51,365 nt of DNA, from contig CASFJQ010000016.1 of NCBI GenBank assembly GCA_949295065.1, forward strand, positions 1 to 51,365, in the 5' to 3' direction. The notes beneath the pieces were generated by a model, which saw nothing but the letters and a program-made list of their open reading frames with translations, ran no database searches and was not told the origin of the DNA. Source of the stretch: an uncultured Parabacteroides sp. Its GTDB lineage: Bacteria > Bacteroidota > Bacteroidia > Bacteroidales > Tannerellaceae. Both the position numbers and the translations under genes were made by a program. Shown in pieces: positions 35,406 to 43,683 of this stretch; within the stretch, counting starts at the first letter, position 1; each line of letters opens with the position of its first letter.

Positions 35406-36548
35406 ATGAATATTAAAGATTTATTTTTTATAACTATGATGTCCATATCATCTGTCGCGACATATGCACAAAGTTTGGCAGAGTCCTTCCGTCAGCCCTA
35501 TCCGCTTGGCGACAAACTATCTCCGAATCCGAATTTCACGGGTGAGGTATGGCTTGCACCATTAAGTGAGAAAAAAGAGTTGAATGTCCCTATGGCAAAT
35601 GTGACCTTCGAGCCGGGTTGTCGCAACAGCTGGCATTCGCATAAGGCAGGACAATTATTAATATCCACAGCAGGCATTGGTTACTATCAAGAGAAAGGGA
35701 AACCAGCCCGCCGACTCTTTCCGGGTGATATCGTGGAGATTGCTCCAGGTGTGGAGCATTGGCATGGGGCAGCACCCGACAGTTGGTTTGCACACATCGC
35801 CATTACAGCTAATCCACTAGATAATACAACTGTATGGCTCTCTCCGGTAAGCGATGCGCAATACGTTGATGCTTCTACCGAAGCGGAATGTCGTTATGCT
35901 GAAGTAAACAAGGTGCTCACATTGCGTGAGCAAGCTATTGTCGCTGTCGCGTCCTATACGGGAAAAGGTGACTTGGAACATTTGAAGGCCGCTTTAGTTC
36001 GGGCATTGGATGCTGGCATGACTATCAATGAGATAAATGAAGTATTGATTCACTCATATGCCTACTGTGGATTTCCACGCAGTTTGCGGGCCATTCAAAC
36101 TTTCATGCGAGTAGTGGACGAGCGTAAGGCAAACGGTATAAATGATAAGGTCGGTAGGGAAGCATCCGCCATTACTGACAGCAGAAACCGCTATGAGCGT
36201 GGCCGTGACGTGCTTGCCGAAATATCGGGTGTGCCTGCCGATGTTCCGAAAGCCGGATATGCCCTGTTTGCCCCAGTCATCGAACGGTTTCTCAAAGAGC
36301 ATCTTTTTGCTGACCTTTTCGAGCGTGATTTGCTGACATATCGTGAAAGGGAACTTGCCACGGTGTCTATTCTTTCTGGAGTGGGTGGTGTAGAGCCTAT
36401 GTTCAAGAGCCATGCAGCAATATGCCTGCATCTTGGATTTATGCCGGAACAACTTTCGGCGTTGCTAAATATTGTGGAAACGAATCTCGGCAAGAATTAC
36501 TCTGAGCCACTTCGTATAGTGTTGAACCAATTGATAGAAAAGAAATGA
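35406..36548 (+). CDS. Exported cupin + carboxymuconolactone decarboxylase (tandem CMD) fusion
   Basis: About 380 residues from the ATG MNIKDLFFITMM; the longer frame starts at TTG. A signal ends VATYAQ. The N-terminal half is a cupin with NVTFEPGCRNSWHSHKAGQ and GDIVEIAPGVEHWHG, a metal-binding His set. Two CMD-like helical domains follow: REQAIVAVASYTGKGDLEH..EVLIHSYAYCGFPRSL, and RERELATVSILSGVGG..FKSHAAICLHLGFMPEQL. The first has the single Cys in the position of the AhpD redox pair, without CxxC. CMD proteins are decarboxylases or peroxidase-like; a secreted version is unusual. Overlaps the next gene by four bases. Confidence 0.9.
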   Translation: MNIKDLFFITMMSISSVATYAQSLAESFRQPYPLGDKLSPNPNFTGEVWLAPLSEKKELNVPMANVTFEPGCRNSWHSHKAGQLLISTAGIGYYQEKGKPARRLFPGDIVEIAPGVEHWHGAAPDSWFAHIAITANPLDNTTVWLSPVSDAQYVDASTEAECRYAEVNKVLTLREQAIVAVASYTGKGDLEHLKAALVRALDAGMTINEINEVLIHSYAYCGFPRSLRAIQTFMRVVDERKANGINDKVGREASAITDSRNRYERGRDVLAEISGVPADVPKAGYALFAPVIERFLKEHLFADLFERDLLTYRERELATVSILSGVGGVEPMFKSHAAICLHLGFMPEQLSALLNIVETNLGKNYSEPLRIVLNQLIEKK

Positions 36549-37624
36549 AGAAGATATTATTTTCGGTATTGTCGCTTTTGATTATAACGATAGCAGGAGC
36601 GCAAGAACCAATCGCGGTACTCAAACAAGGACATTTCTCGGTAGGAGGCACAACCATACAGCGACCGGGAACTTATGATAACAGTAAATTCGTTGGATGG
36701 GCGGAGCAGGAAGAGACTGGACAAAGCTATCGTGCTGACCATGCTTTTGTGGATTATCAGATTCCAGTTGGCAGTAAGTCGCTTCCACTTGTCTATGTAC
36801 ATGGTTATGGAGGTTCTGGTGTTTGCTGGCAGATGACACCAGATGGTAGGGAAGGGTTTGCTACATTGATGCTACGCCGCGGATGGAGCAGCTATGTAAT
36901 GGATTTGCCTGGACGCGGACGTGCAGGAAGGACATCGGCAATTACTACGACAAAACCTGTAGCTGATGAGATGTTTTGGTTCGATATCTGGCGTATAGGT
37001 ATTTGGCCGGACTACAATGAAGGTGTACAATTCCCGAAGGATTCCGTATCGCTTTCGCAATTCTTCCGCGAAATGACGCCAGATATCAGTGACCATAAGC
37101 AGGATGTGCCCACACTTTCTGTATTGGCAAAACGAATCGGATATCATATTCTTGTCACCCATTCTGCAGGTGGCTTTCCAGGTTGGATGTCTGCCATGCT
37201 GAACCCGGAGGTTAAGGCTGTGGTATCATATGAGCCCGGCGGCTTTGTGTTTCCAGAGGGTGAAGTGCCGGAACGTATCGAAGGACTGACTGGAGGTGTT
37301 GCTGGGATACCTGTTTCGTCGGAACAATTCAAACGTCTTACGGAAATACCTATTGTCATCTATTTTGGAGACTATATTCCAGAAATCCCCACCAAGAATC
37401 TTGGTGATGAGAACTGGCGTGTTCGTTTACAAATGGCACGTAAGTTTGTGGAAACCGTAAATCGACATGGAGGAAATGCCACATTGGTAGAACTTCCTAA
37501 AATCGGTATTTATGGTAATACGCATTTTTTGATGCAAGATTTAAATAATGACAAGTTGGCGGAATTACTTGATGAGTGGTTGTCAAAACAAAATTTATGT
37601 AAGAAGGTATTGCACGACAATTGA
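36545..37624 (+). CDS. Exported alpha/beta hydrolase
   Basis: A 359-residue hydrolase with signal MKKILFSVLSLLIITIAGAQ. Motifs: LPLVYVHGYGGSGVCWQMTP (oxyanion loop), MDLPGRGRAGRTS, and the nucleophile elbow ILVTHSAGGFPGW with Ser. An Asp in IVIYFGDYIPE and a His in YGNTHFLM likely complete the triad. It is the third gene of the NTF2-cupin/CMD-hydrolase operon, joined to it by an ATGA overlap. The substrate is unknown; members resemble large secreted esterases of Bacteroidetes. Confidence 0.88.
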   Translation: MKKILFSVLSLLIITIAGAQEPIAVLKQGHFSVGGTTIQRPGTYDNSKFVGWAEQEETGQSYRADHAFVDYQIPVGSKSLPLVYVHGYGGSGVCWQMTPDGREGFATLMLRRGWSSYVMDLPGRGRAGRTSAITTTKPVADEMFWFDIWRIGIWPDYNEGVQFPKDSVSLSQFFREMTPDISDHKQDVPTLSVLAKRIGYHILVTHSAGGFPGWMSAMLNPEVKAVVSYEPGGFVFPEGEVPERIEGLTGGVAGIPVSSEQFKRLTEIPIVIYFGDYIPEIPTKNLGDENWRVRLQMARKFVETVNRHGGNATLVELPKIGIYGNTHFLMQDLNNDKLAELLDEWLSKQNLCKKVLHDN

Positions 37625-37668
37625 GAAATGATTTTGCCGTTTACGATTTCATTCTAAAATACAAAATA

Positions 37669-37718
37669 AAATTCCTTTCGAAAGCAATTTAATTTTCTTT
37701 CGAAAGGAATTTCTTTTT
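37669..37718 (+). terminator. Terminator ending the accessory island
   Basis: A perfect 15-base stem, AAATTCCTTTCGAAA (37669-37683) with its complement at 37698-37712, followed by CTTTTTG. Confidence 0.88.
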
Positions 37719-37788
37719 GTTCCGAAAGAAAATCTGATTGTTTTCGAAACAAATTATATTTATGTCCGGATGTAATTACTTGTTGCTT

Positions 37789-39114
37789 TTACCCAACAAA
37801 TCCAGATAGGAATGAACTTTCCATAAGAACATTAAGCAGCATGTTTACTGCAAATGTAAGGGCAATAGTTGCGTATAGAATTTTTATATTTATTCGTTTC
37901 AGCATCTGATAATATACAGCAGCCAGCATTACGCATGTGAATCCGGCAACAAGTGTTATTCTTGGAGTGAAATCTATAACCAGATTGATGCCCCAACTTT
38001 CAGGGAAAAATGGAACCATCAGACCAAGGAGTACAACTGTTGCAAGAAATGCAGCAAATATGCGGGTGCAAAGCGTTCTGTATTCTGTTACGAAAAGAGC
38101 ATATTCTGCAAGGAATATGGTTATGAAAGGATATATTGGTAGAAGAAATGAACTCTTCTTTACCGGCATGATCGCATATACTACAAACAGGGAAACAAGG
38201 ACAATGAAACTGAAAAACTTTACATTGTTTTTCGGCATTGATGGTTTTTTGTATTGAGCTCCGAATAGAGAGAATACAAAAAATACAACCCAAGGCATGA
38301 ATCCAACAGCAAGGAGCAGGAATGTGTAGAATATATTATAGTTTGAGCCTTTCCAGAAATAATCAAACTCAAGGCTCATCACAGACTGTAATAATTCGAA
38401 ACCGCCTTGTTTCCATATTGCAATATACCACAATGCTGGAATAAATAAAGCCGAAACTCCCATATAGAAAAGTGTTTTAAATATGGTAAGTTTGTCGTAT
38501 TTGTTAAGCATTAAAAGATATATTCCGAACGCTAGAAGTGGCAATATTAATCCCATAAGTCCTTTTGTGAGTACGGCAGCGCTAAGAAGTGCGGATATTC
38601 CAACCGGAAGTCCTTTCAGCTCAATGGTTTCTTCCCATCTGTAGAGCTGGGTTAGGGAGATGATTATGAATGTAGCAAAAAGTAAATCACCTGAATTGAC
38701 GAAGTATATATTCTGCATACCAACGCAAGTGATTAAGAAAAGTGAGCCAATGAAAGCTTCGTGAAACTTGGTTCGTCTGCCGAAAAATATCAGTGTACTG
38801 GTTATTATAGCAATATATGCAACGGCTCCCGGAAGCAACACTGTTAGGTGTGAGACATATCCTTGCCATAACGAACATAAAGAAACAAGCCAATAGAGCA
38901 TTGGATGGTCATATGATACATATTTACCAGACAGGATAGGAGCTATCCAATTGCCCGATTCAAGCATTGCCGATGAAATTTGTGCCGTTTCGGAATTGTC
39001 GGGCATAGAGATGTCCGAAAGTCCAAGCCATGGCAAAACCGATATTATACATATGATGACTATCATTGTTACCGGTTTTTGCAGGTACAAATATTGCAGT
39101 GTAGGTGTACGCAT
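37789..39114 (-). CDS. ArnT/PMT-like membrane glycosyltransferase (GT39/GT83 type)
   Basis: A polytopic membrane protein of 441 residues from MRTPTLQYLYLQKP. The N-terminal helix is followed by a periplasmic loop SMPDNSETAQISSAMLESGNWIAPILSGKYVSYDHPMLYW, which corresponds to the DExRYA..ML..GDW..P..NG..Y..KPPL signature of ArnT and PMT enzymes. About 11 hydrophobic segments follow. It uses a polyprenyl-phosphate sugar donor; the dolichol-phosphate-mannose-synthase-like gene at 46953 could supply such donors. Acceptor is not known. Stands alone on the minus strand. Confidence 0.85.
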   Translation of the reverse strand: MRTPTLQYLYLQKPVTMIVIICIISVLPWLGLSDISMPDNSETAQISSAMLESGNWIAPILSGKYVSYDHPMLYWLVSLCSLWQGYVSHLTVLLPGAVAYIAIITSTLIFFGRRTKFHEAFIGSLFLITCVGMQNIYFVNSGDLLFATFIIISLTQLYRWEETIELKGLPVGISALLSAAVLTKGLMGLILPLLAFGIYLLMLNKYDKLTIFKTLFYMGVSALFIPALWYIAIWKQGGFELLQSVMSLEFDYFWKGSNYNIFYTFLLLAVGFMPWVVFFVFSLFGAQYKKPSMPKNNVKFFSFIVLVSLFVVYAIMPVKKSSFLLPIYPFITIFLAEYALFVTEYRTLCTRIFAAFLATVVLLGLMVPFFPESWGINLVIDFTPRITLVAGFTCVMLAAVYYQMLKRINIKILYATIALTFAVNMLLNVLMESSFLSGFVG

Positions 39115-39138
39115 AATAATTGATTTAAAAAATTGCGT

Positions 39139-39146
39139 CAAATATA
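39139..39146 (-). promoter_or_regulatory. Candidate -7 box for the ArnT-like gene
   Basis: TATATTTG on the minus strand, 25 bases upstream of the ATG. Confidence 0.35.
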
Positions 39147-39263
39147 CAAAAAACAATCATTATTGCTTGTCTGTTTTTTATAAATATGTTGGGTAACATA
39201 ATTTATTAACAGAAGTTTTACAAGCTAAACGTACGATAAATTATGTGGTAAGTTAATGTGATG

Positions 39264-39300
39264 GCAAGTTGGCAAAGATGTTTTTAGTTTGCCAACTTGC
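39264..39300 (-). terminator. Hairpin after the AAA-TOPRIM gene
   Basis: GCAAGTTGGCAAA pairs perfectly with TTTGCCAACTTGC over 13 bases, loop 11. There is little U-tract on the minus strand, so the terminator call is moderate. Confidence 0.5.
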
Positions 39301-39321
39301 TTAGATGTTTTTGAGGATTAA

Positions 39322-40878
39322 TCAGCATGAACCGATAGCGCATCTAATGCAGTTTCTTATCCTCTGTCCGTCAGCATCGTCGCTTTTTAACAGTGAAAGG
39401 ATAAGGTTCAGATAGTTCTCCTTATTACTGATGCCGCACAATGAGCATAATCTGCTTTGCGGAAGCATCCCTTTCTGATTGTAGACGCGAAGGATACTGC
39501 TATAATCTTCATTGTCAATATAGCTTTTGAACTCTTCTTTTATATTGTTATATATTTCTTCTGCATTGATGTTATGGCGAATACTTTCTACATGAGCTGT
39601 AAGTTCTTCACAGCTGTTAATCTTGTATGCCATAGCCATTTCTAGTTTCTTGCGGACTAAATGTTTTGCATGCAGAAGAGTCTGGCTGTCTAATTCTTTT
39701 TCAAAAAGACGGATTACATTTTCCTTTGTTTGTGAGAACACTTCTTCCGGGTCTTTCAGAAGTCTTCCGGCTACAGTTTTGATTACGTCTTCGAGCATCA
39801 GTAAGTTTTCTACTTCTGCTACATCTGGTACGAATATGTTCTGACTTCTGAGATATTTTATTTCGCCTTCAGTTCTTCTGTCTCTGTCAACAATACCCAT
39901 GCTTTTCAGATTATGGAAATCCTTGAGCTCGCCGAAAGCTTTTGTAGTTTCAATAACTTTCTGACATCCACCCATTGGCTTTACCATATAATCAGGGTAT
40001 ATAAGCGGATATAAACGGCTGTCAATGCTATTACTGTCTGTTCCTTCGATGAATAATATAGGTTTACGGCTTCCAAGTATTTCCATGTATAATTCTTCCG
40101 GAAAACCCTCGTTATTTCCTATAATATCATAATCCCAACATTTCTGTTCGGCATTGAAAGAACGTAGCCAGATTCTTTTGCTGTCGTTTCGGGATGCGGC
40201 AAATTCTATGTCGTGGGTAAGATATACAAATGTACAGTCAGGACGCATATTTTCAATCTCATCCCATAGCTGGTTTTTGATGCAATTATGGAGAAGAGTT
40301 TCTGGTTCATCAATTATTAGAAGCGCATTAGGTTTGGCACATAATATTGCACCAACCAGATAGAATACGAGCTTTTCACTGTCGCTCATTCTTCCAGCAG
40401 TATATGATGGAATATTCTTTTTTGCCGGACGAACTTCAATGAATCCTGATTTTCTTACCAGCTGGTTGTGAGGAAACATTTTTTCCCATATTTTCTGTAT
40501 ATAGTCCAGTTTTGTTACAGGAGGCTGAAAATCTTTGTTTTCTTTATATCTTTCCTTGAAGTTTACAGCAGCTTCGTATTCTTCATATTGAAGCTGTAGG
40601 ATAAGTTTTTCATAATCTGATAATACAGGTACAGAAATTCTTTCTTTAAGGATAGATTTGAAGAATGCGAATGATGGTCCTGGACTTTCTGTATTGTCAC
40701 TGTTAATAAACAAGGCATGCAGTCCTGATATTCTTTCTGATTGATTTGGATATCTGTCTAGTAAATCGCGGCCGAACGAACTTTTACCAACACCATTCGT
40801 CCCGATTACTACAAGAATATTTGTATGGATGGTTTCTGTATTTCTTGCTCCTTGTTTTATGGGAAGAGTTAATTCCAT
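39322..40878 (-). CDS. ABC-type ATPase fused to TOPRIM/DUF4435-like nuclease domain
   Basis: A 518-residue protein in one frame. ATPase half: Walker A GTNGVGKS (26-33), a signature-like GRMSDSEKLVFYL (162-174), Walker B LLIIDEPETLLH (186-197) and an H-loop YLTHD (219-223). TOPRIM-like half from about residue 272: ILFIEGTDSNSID (Glu278), SMGIVDRDRR (Asp331 and Asp333) and DVAEVENLL. The C-terminus has CSLC (478-481) and CIRC (510-513) plus a final Cys518, a possible zinc site. AAA15-type plus DUF4435 is the domain pair of the PARIS defence system (AriA and AriB) and resembles OLD-type nucleases. It is a single gene with no partner. Confidence 0.85.
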   Translation of the reverse strand: MELTLPIKQGARNTETIHTNILVVIGTNGVGKSSFGRDLLDRYPNQSERISGLHALFINSDNTESPGPSFAFFKSILKERISVPVLSDYEKLILQLQYEEYEAAVNFKERYKENKDFQPPVTKLDYIQKIWEKMFPHNQLVRKSGFIEVRPAKKNIPSYTAGRMSDSEKLVFYLVGAILCAKPNALLIIDEPETLLHNCIKNQLWDEIENMRPDCTFVYLTHDIEFAASRNDSKRIWLRSFNAEQKCWDYDIIGNNEGFPEELYMEILGSRKPILFIEGTDSNSIDSRLYPLIYPDYMVKPMGGCQKVIETTKAFGELKDFHNLKSMGIVDRDRRTEGEIKYLRSQNIFVPDVAEVENLLMLEDVIKTVAGRLLKDPEEVFSQTKENVIRLFEKELDSQTLLHAKHLVRKKLEMAMAYKINSCEELTAHVESIRHNINAEEIYNNIKEEFKSYIDNEDYSSILRVYNQKGMLPQSRLCSLCGISNKENYLNLILSLLKSDDADGQRIRNCIRCAIGSC

Positions 40879-40900
40879 AATATCTAAGATTTACGTTTTT

Positions 40901-40908
40901 CAAATATA
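40901..40908 (-). promoter_or_regulatory. Candidate -7 box for the AAA-TOPRIM gene
   Basis: TATATTTG on the minus strand, 22 bases upstream of the ATG. The -33 box is not clear. Confidence 0.35.
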
Positions 40909-40930
40909 AGAACTCTTCTGTATAAAAAAC

Positions 40931-40969
40931 AAGTGATATGCATTAAATGATGTTTAATACATATCACTT
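40931..40969 (-). terminator. Terminator of the two-component operon
   Basis: AAGTGATATG-c-ATTAAA pairs with TTTAAT-a-CATATCACTT; minus-strand tail GTTTTTTATA. Lies 8 bases after the kinase stop. Confidence 0.88.
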
Positions 40970-40976
40970 ATAGGAG

Positions 40977-42746
40977 CTATACTCTCTTTTTTAGAGTAAA
41001 CAGGAAAGTTGTCCCTTTTCCTAATGTGCTTTTGGCTGATATTTGTCCTTTGTGGAAGAGAACAGCGTTTTTAACTATTGACAATCCTAGTCCTGTTCCA
41101 CCTATTTTTCGGCTTCTGCCTTTATCTACTCTGTAGAAACGTTCGAATATTCTGTTTAGGTGCTCTTCCGGAATTCCTGTACCATTATCTGCGAAACTGA
41201 AATAATAGTAAGAATCGTCTTCCTTGTAGCAATTAAGTTTTATTTTTATACCATCGCCAGCATAAGCAATAGCATTGTCATACAGGTTACGGAATATAGA
41301 ATACAACAAAGAGTAGTTTCCATGAATCATAGCATTTTCCGGAAGGATTACTTTTGTTGTTATACCTTTACTTTCAATTTTCTGGGCACATTCTTTTTCA
41401 ATTTCTTCAATCATCTTGTTGATGTTGACATCTGTGATTTCGAACATACCTGAAGCTTCTTCAAGTCTGTTGAGGACAGAAATATCTTGCAATAAATCTG
41501 TAAGGCGCAGACTTTGTGAGTAACATCTTTCCAGGAAGAATTTCTGTTTGCTAGCTTCAATATTGTCGTTGTAAAGTAATGTTTCCAAATAACCTTGTAT
41601 GCTGCTGACAGGAGTTTTCAGTTCATGGGCAATGTTTTGAGTCAATTGCCTTTTCATCTTGTATTCTTCTTCCTGTTGAGTTATGTCATTAATTGAAATC
41701 TCATAGCTGTTGTTCAGGAAAAGAATACATTCAACGGAGAATGTTTTTCCTCCTTTATCAATTGTTGATGTTTGCCTGAGAACTTTTACTCTTGGTTCTT
41801 TAGATTTTTCATTAATGAAATTACGGATTTCTTCGAGTTCGGGAATGTCAATGACTTCTTCAGAAGAATGAATTTCTGTATTTGAAATCAGATTGGCAAA
41901 TTGGATAATTTGGATATTGGAAAGAATCTCAACACCTTCTTTTGTGAATACGGCAAATCCTTCTTTGGCGTATTGGAAGTGTTTGATTATTTTTTCTCTT
42001 TCAAGAGCCAGATCGTTCTTTGCCTTTTGTTGTTTTCTGTATATTGAAATGATTTGTTGTGCTATATCTCCAAGTTCGTCATTGGGGAAATTATATTCAA
42101 TTTCCTTTTCTGGGTTCTTTGGAACATTTTGTGAGAAATACTTTAGTTTGGCTATAGTTTGTCCGATACTGAAAGTAAAACGTGAAAGCACAATAAAGAA
42201 AACAAGAATCATCAGCGCCATAAAGTATATGAATTCCTTATTTACTTTCAATGTGTTTTTTACATAAGGGCCATAAAGTATAGCACATCTGTAGATGTAT
42301 CCGTCAATATTGTTTGCCGAATAGAAATATTCTTGTCCTGTTGATCCAGACGAGCGGATGGCATATCCGTTCATATTCATACGAGCTTTTCTTACCTCAC
42401 TTCTGTCGTTGTGGTTGTTGAATTTTTCTGTTCCGGTATTGTCGAACAGAACTTCTCCTTCGGGACTGATTATAGTCACTCGCATTTCAGTTTCTGGAAT
42501 TTCCCTGATAAATTCTTCAACAAGACTGTCGAGATTGTTAGTGTATTGTGCTCTATGATGTAACTGATAGTTGTAACTGCTTAGAACACTGTTGAGTTTC
42601 TCTCGGGTAAATTCTGTTTCGCGCTGATATTGAAATAAGAGAACGCAAACAGTGAAACCTAAAAAAATGAAAAACACAGACCAAAACAGTCTTTGGCTAA
42701 AAGGTATTCTGCTCTGTGAACTTTTCTCTGTTGTATTATTATACAT
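40977..42746 (-). CDS. Sensor histidine kinase, PhoR-like
   Basis: A 589-residue membrane kinase. Two membrane helices (LFWSVFFIFLGFTVCVLLFQ and FIYFMALMILVFFIVLSRF) flank a periplasmic domain of about 120 residues. A HAMP-like and PAS region follow, then the phosphoacceptor NIAHELKTPVSSIQGYLETLL and ATPase motifs NLYDNAIAYA, FADNGTGIPEEHLNRIFERFYRVDKGRSRKIGGTGLGLSIVK. It belongs to the PhoR/WalK class. It is transcribed with, and 2 bases after, the response regulator. The signal sensed is unknown; phosphate limitation is a guess from the class and from the DNA repeats upstream. Confidence 0.93.
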   Translation of the reverse strand: MYNNTTEKSSQSRIPFSQRLFWSVFFIFLGFTVCVLLFQYQRETEFTREKLNSVLSSYNYQLHHRAQYTNNLDSLVEEFIREIPETEMRVTIISPEGEVLFDNTGTEKFNNHNDRSEVRKARMNMNGYAIRSSGSTGQEYFYSANNIDGYIYRCAILYGPYVKNTLKVNKEFIYFMALMILVFFIVLSRFTFSIGQTIAKLKYFSQNVPKNPEKEIEYNFPNDELGDIAQQIISIYRKQQKAKNDLALEREKIIKHFQYAKEGFAVFTKEGVEILSNIQIIQFANLISNTEIHSSEEVIDIPELEEIRNFINEKSKEPRVKVLRQTSTIDKGGKTFSVECILFLNNSYEISINDITQQEEEYKMKRQLTQNIAHELKTPVSSIQGYLETLLYNDNIEASKQKFFLERCYSQSLRLTDLLQDISVLNRLEEASGMFEITDVNINKMIEEIEKECAQKIESKGITTKVILPENAMIHGNYSLLYSIFRNLYDNAIAYAGDGIKIKLNCYKEDDSYYYFSFADNGTGIPEEHLNRIFERFYRVDKGRSRKIGGTGLGLSIVKNAVLFHKGQISAKSTLGKGTTFLFTLKKRV

Positions 42747-42748
42747 TA

Positions 42749-43459
42749 TTATTCTCCTTCAAAGCAATAACCAAAACCAAGGCGTGTAACGATGTTTTTT
42801 CCGTATTCGCCTATTTTCTTTCTTAATCTGGTGATGTTTACATCAATAGTTCGGTCAAGGACATAGACCTCATCACTCCATACTCTGGAGAGAATATCTT
42901 CGCGGCTTAACACACAATTCCTGTTTTCCAGGAATAGTTTGAGTATCTCGAATTCTTTTTTTGTAAGAGATATTTCTTCTCCTTGAATAGTCGCTTTTAT
43001 GCGTTTTGTATCCAGTGTGAGAGTTTGGTAACTGAGATACCTGTTTTCATCGGATTCATCTTTTTTGCTTGAGGAACCTGTTCTGCGGATTACAGCTTTT
43101 ACTCTGGCAATAACTTGTCTTATTGAGAAAGGCTTGGAAATATAATCGTCTGCCCCTAGGTTGAATCCGGTAAGAGCGTCGTTTTCTGTGTCTTTTGCGG
43201 TCAGGAATATGATTGGCAAATGTGCAGTTTTCTCGTCTGCCTTCAAAATTTTCGCCATCTTAAAACCTGAAATTTCTCCCATCATTACGTCAAGCAGTAA
43301 AAGCTGGTATTTTGTAAGATCCAACTTTAATGCTTCTTCTGCACTATGTGCTGTGTCAACTTTGAAACCTTCCATTTCAAGATTGAACTGAAGAATTTCG
43401 CATAGGTCTTCTTCATCATCTACTACCAGAATATGTGAAGATGTAATGTTGTCGTTCAT
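42749..43459 (-). CDS. OmpR/PhoB-family response regulator
   Basis: A 236-residue regulator starting MNDNITSSHILVVDDEED; the longer frame starts at TTG. The receiver domain has the acidic pair DDEED, phospho-Asp in LLLLDVMMGEISG, Thr in IIFLTAKD and Lys in YISKPFS. A C-terminal winged helix follows, with ISLTKKEFEILKLF, LDRTIDVNITRLRKKIG and TRLGFGYCFE. It is first in the operon with the histidine kinase. Direct 11-base repeats upstream could be its own binding site. Confidence 0.94.
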   Translation of the reverse strand: MNDNITSSHILVVDDEEDLCEILQFNLEMEGFKVDTAHSAEEALKLDLTKYQLLLLDVMMGEISGFKMAKILKADEKTAHLPIIFLTAKDTENDALTGFNLGADDYISKPFSIRQVIARVKAVIRRTGSSSKKDESDENRYLSYQTLTLDTKRIKATIQGEEISLTKKEFEILKLFLENRNCVLSREDILSRVWSDEVYVLDRTIDVNITRLRKKIGEYGKNIVTRLGFGYCFEGE

Positions 43460-43519
43460 TTTGTCGTCTTTTTTTGTTTGCAAAAGAATATATATGGTAT
43501 TTCCGAGTTATGAAAAATG

Positions 43520-43540
43520 TGTTACAATCGTGTTACAAGG
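43520..43540 (-). promoter_or_regulatory. Direct 11-base repeats, possible regulator site
   Basis: On the plus strand TGTTACAA occurs at 43520-43527 and again at 43531-43538, period 11; the minus strand reads TTGTAACA-cga-TTGTAACA. The 11-base direct repeat is the usual architecture of PhoB/OmpR-family sites. It lies about 60 bases upstream of the response regulator start. Confidence 0.5.
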
Positions 43541-43620
43541 ACTGGTATAGCTGTAATTGTAAACAAGAAGGAATAATTGTTTTTTAGTGATTTTGTTTGG
43601 GGTTGTCATATATTTGGAAC

Positions 43621-43655
43621 AAAACTTAGATTCCTTTTTCAGAAATCTAAGTTTT
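43621..43655 (-). terminator. Terminator of speA
   Basis: AAAACTTAGATT and AATCTAAGTTTT form a perfect 12-base stem; the minus-strand tail (GTTCC) is weak, but the stem itself begins with Us. Confidence 0.65.
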
Positions 43656-43683
43656 GTGATTTTATAATCAGATTAATATATTA

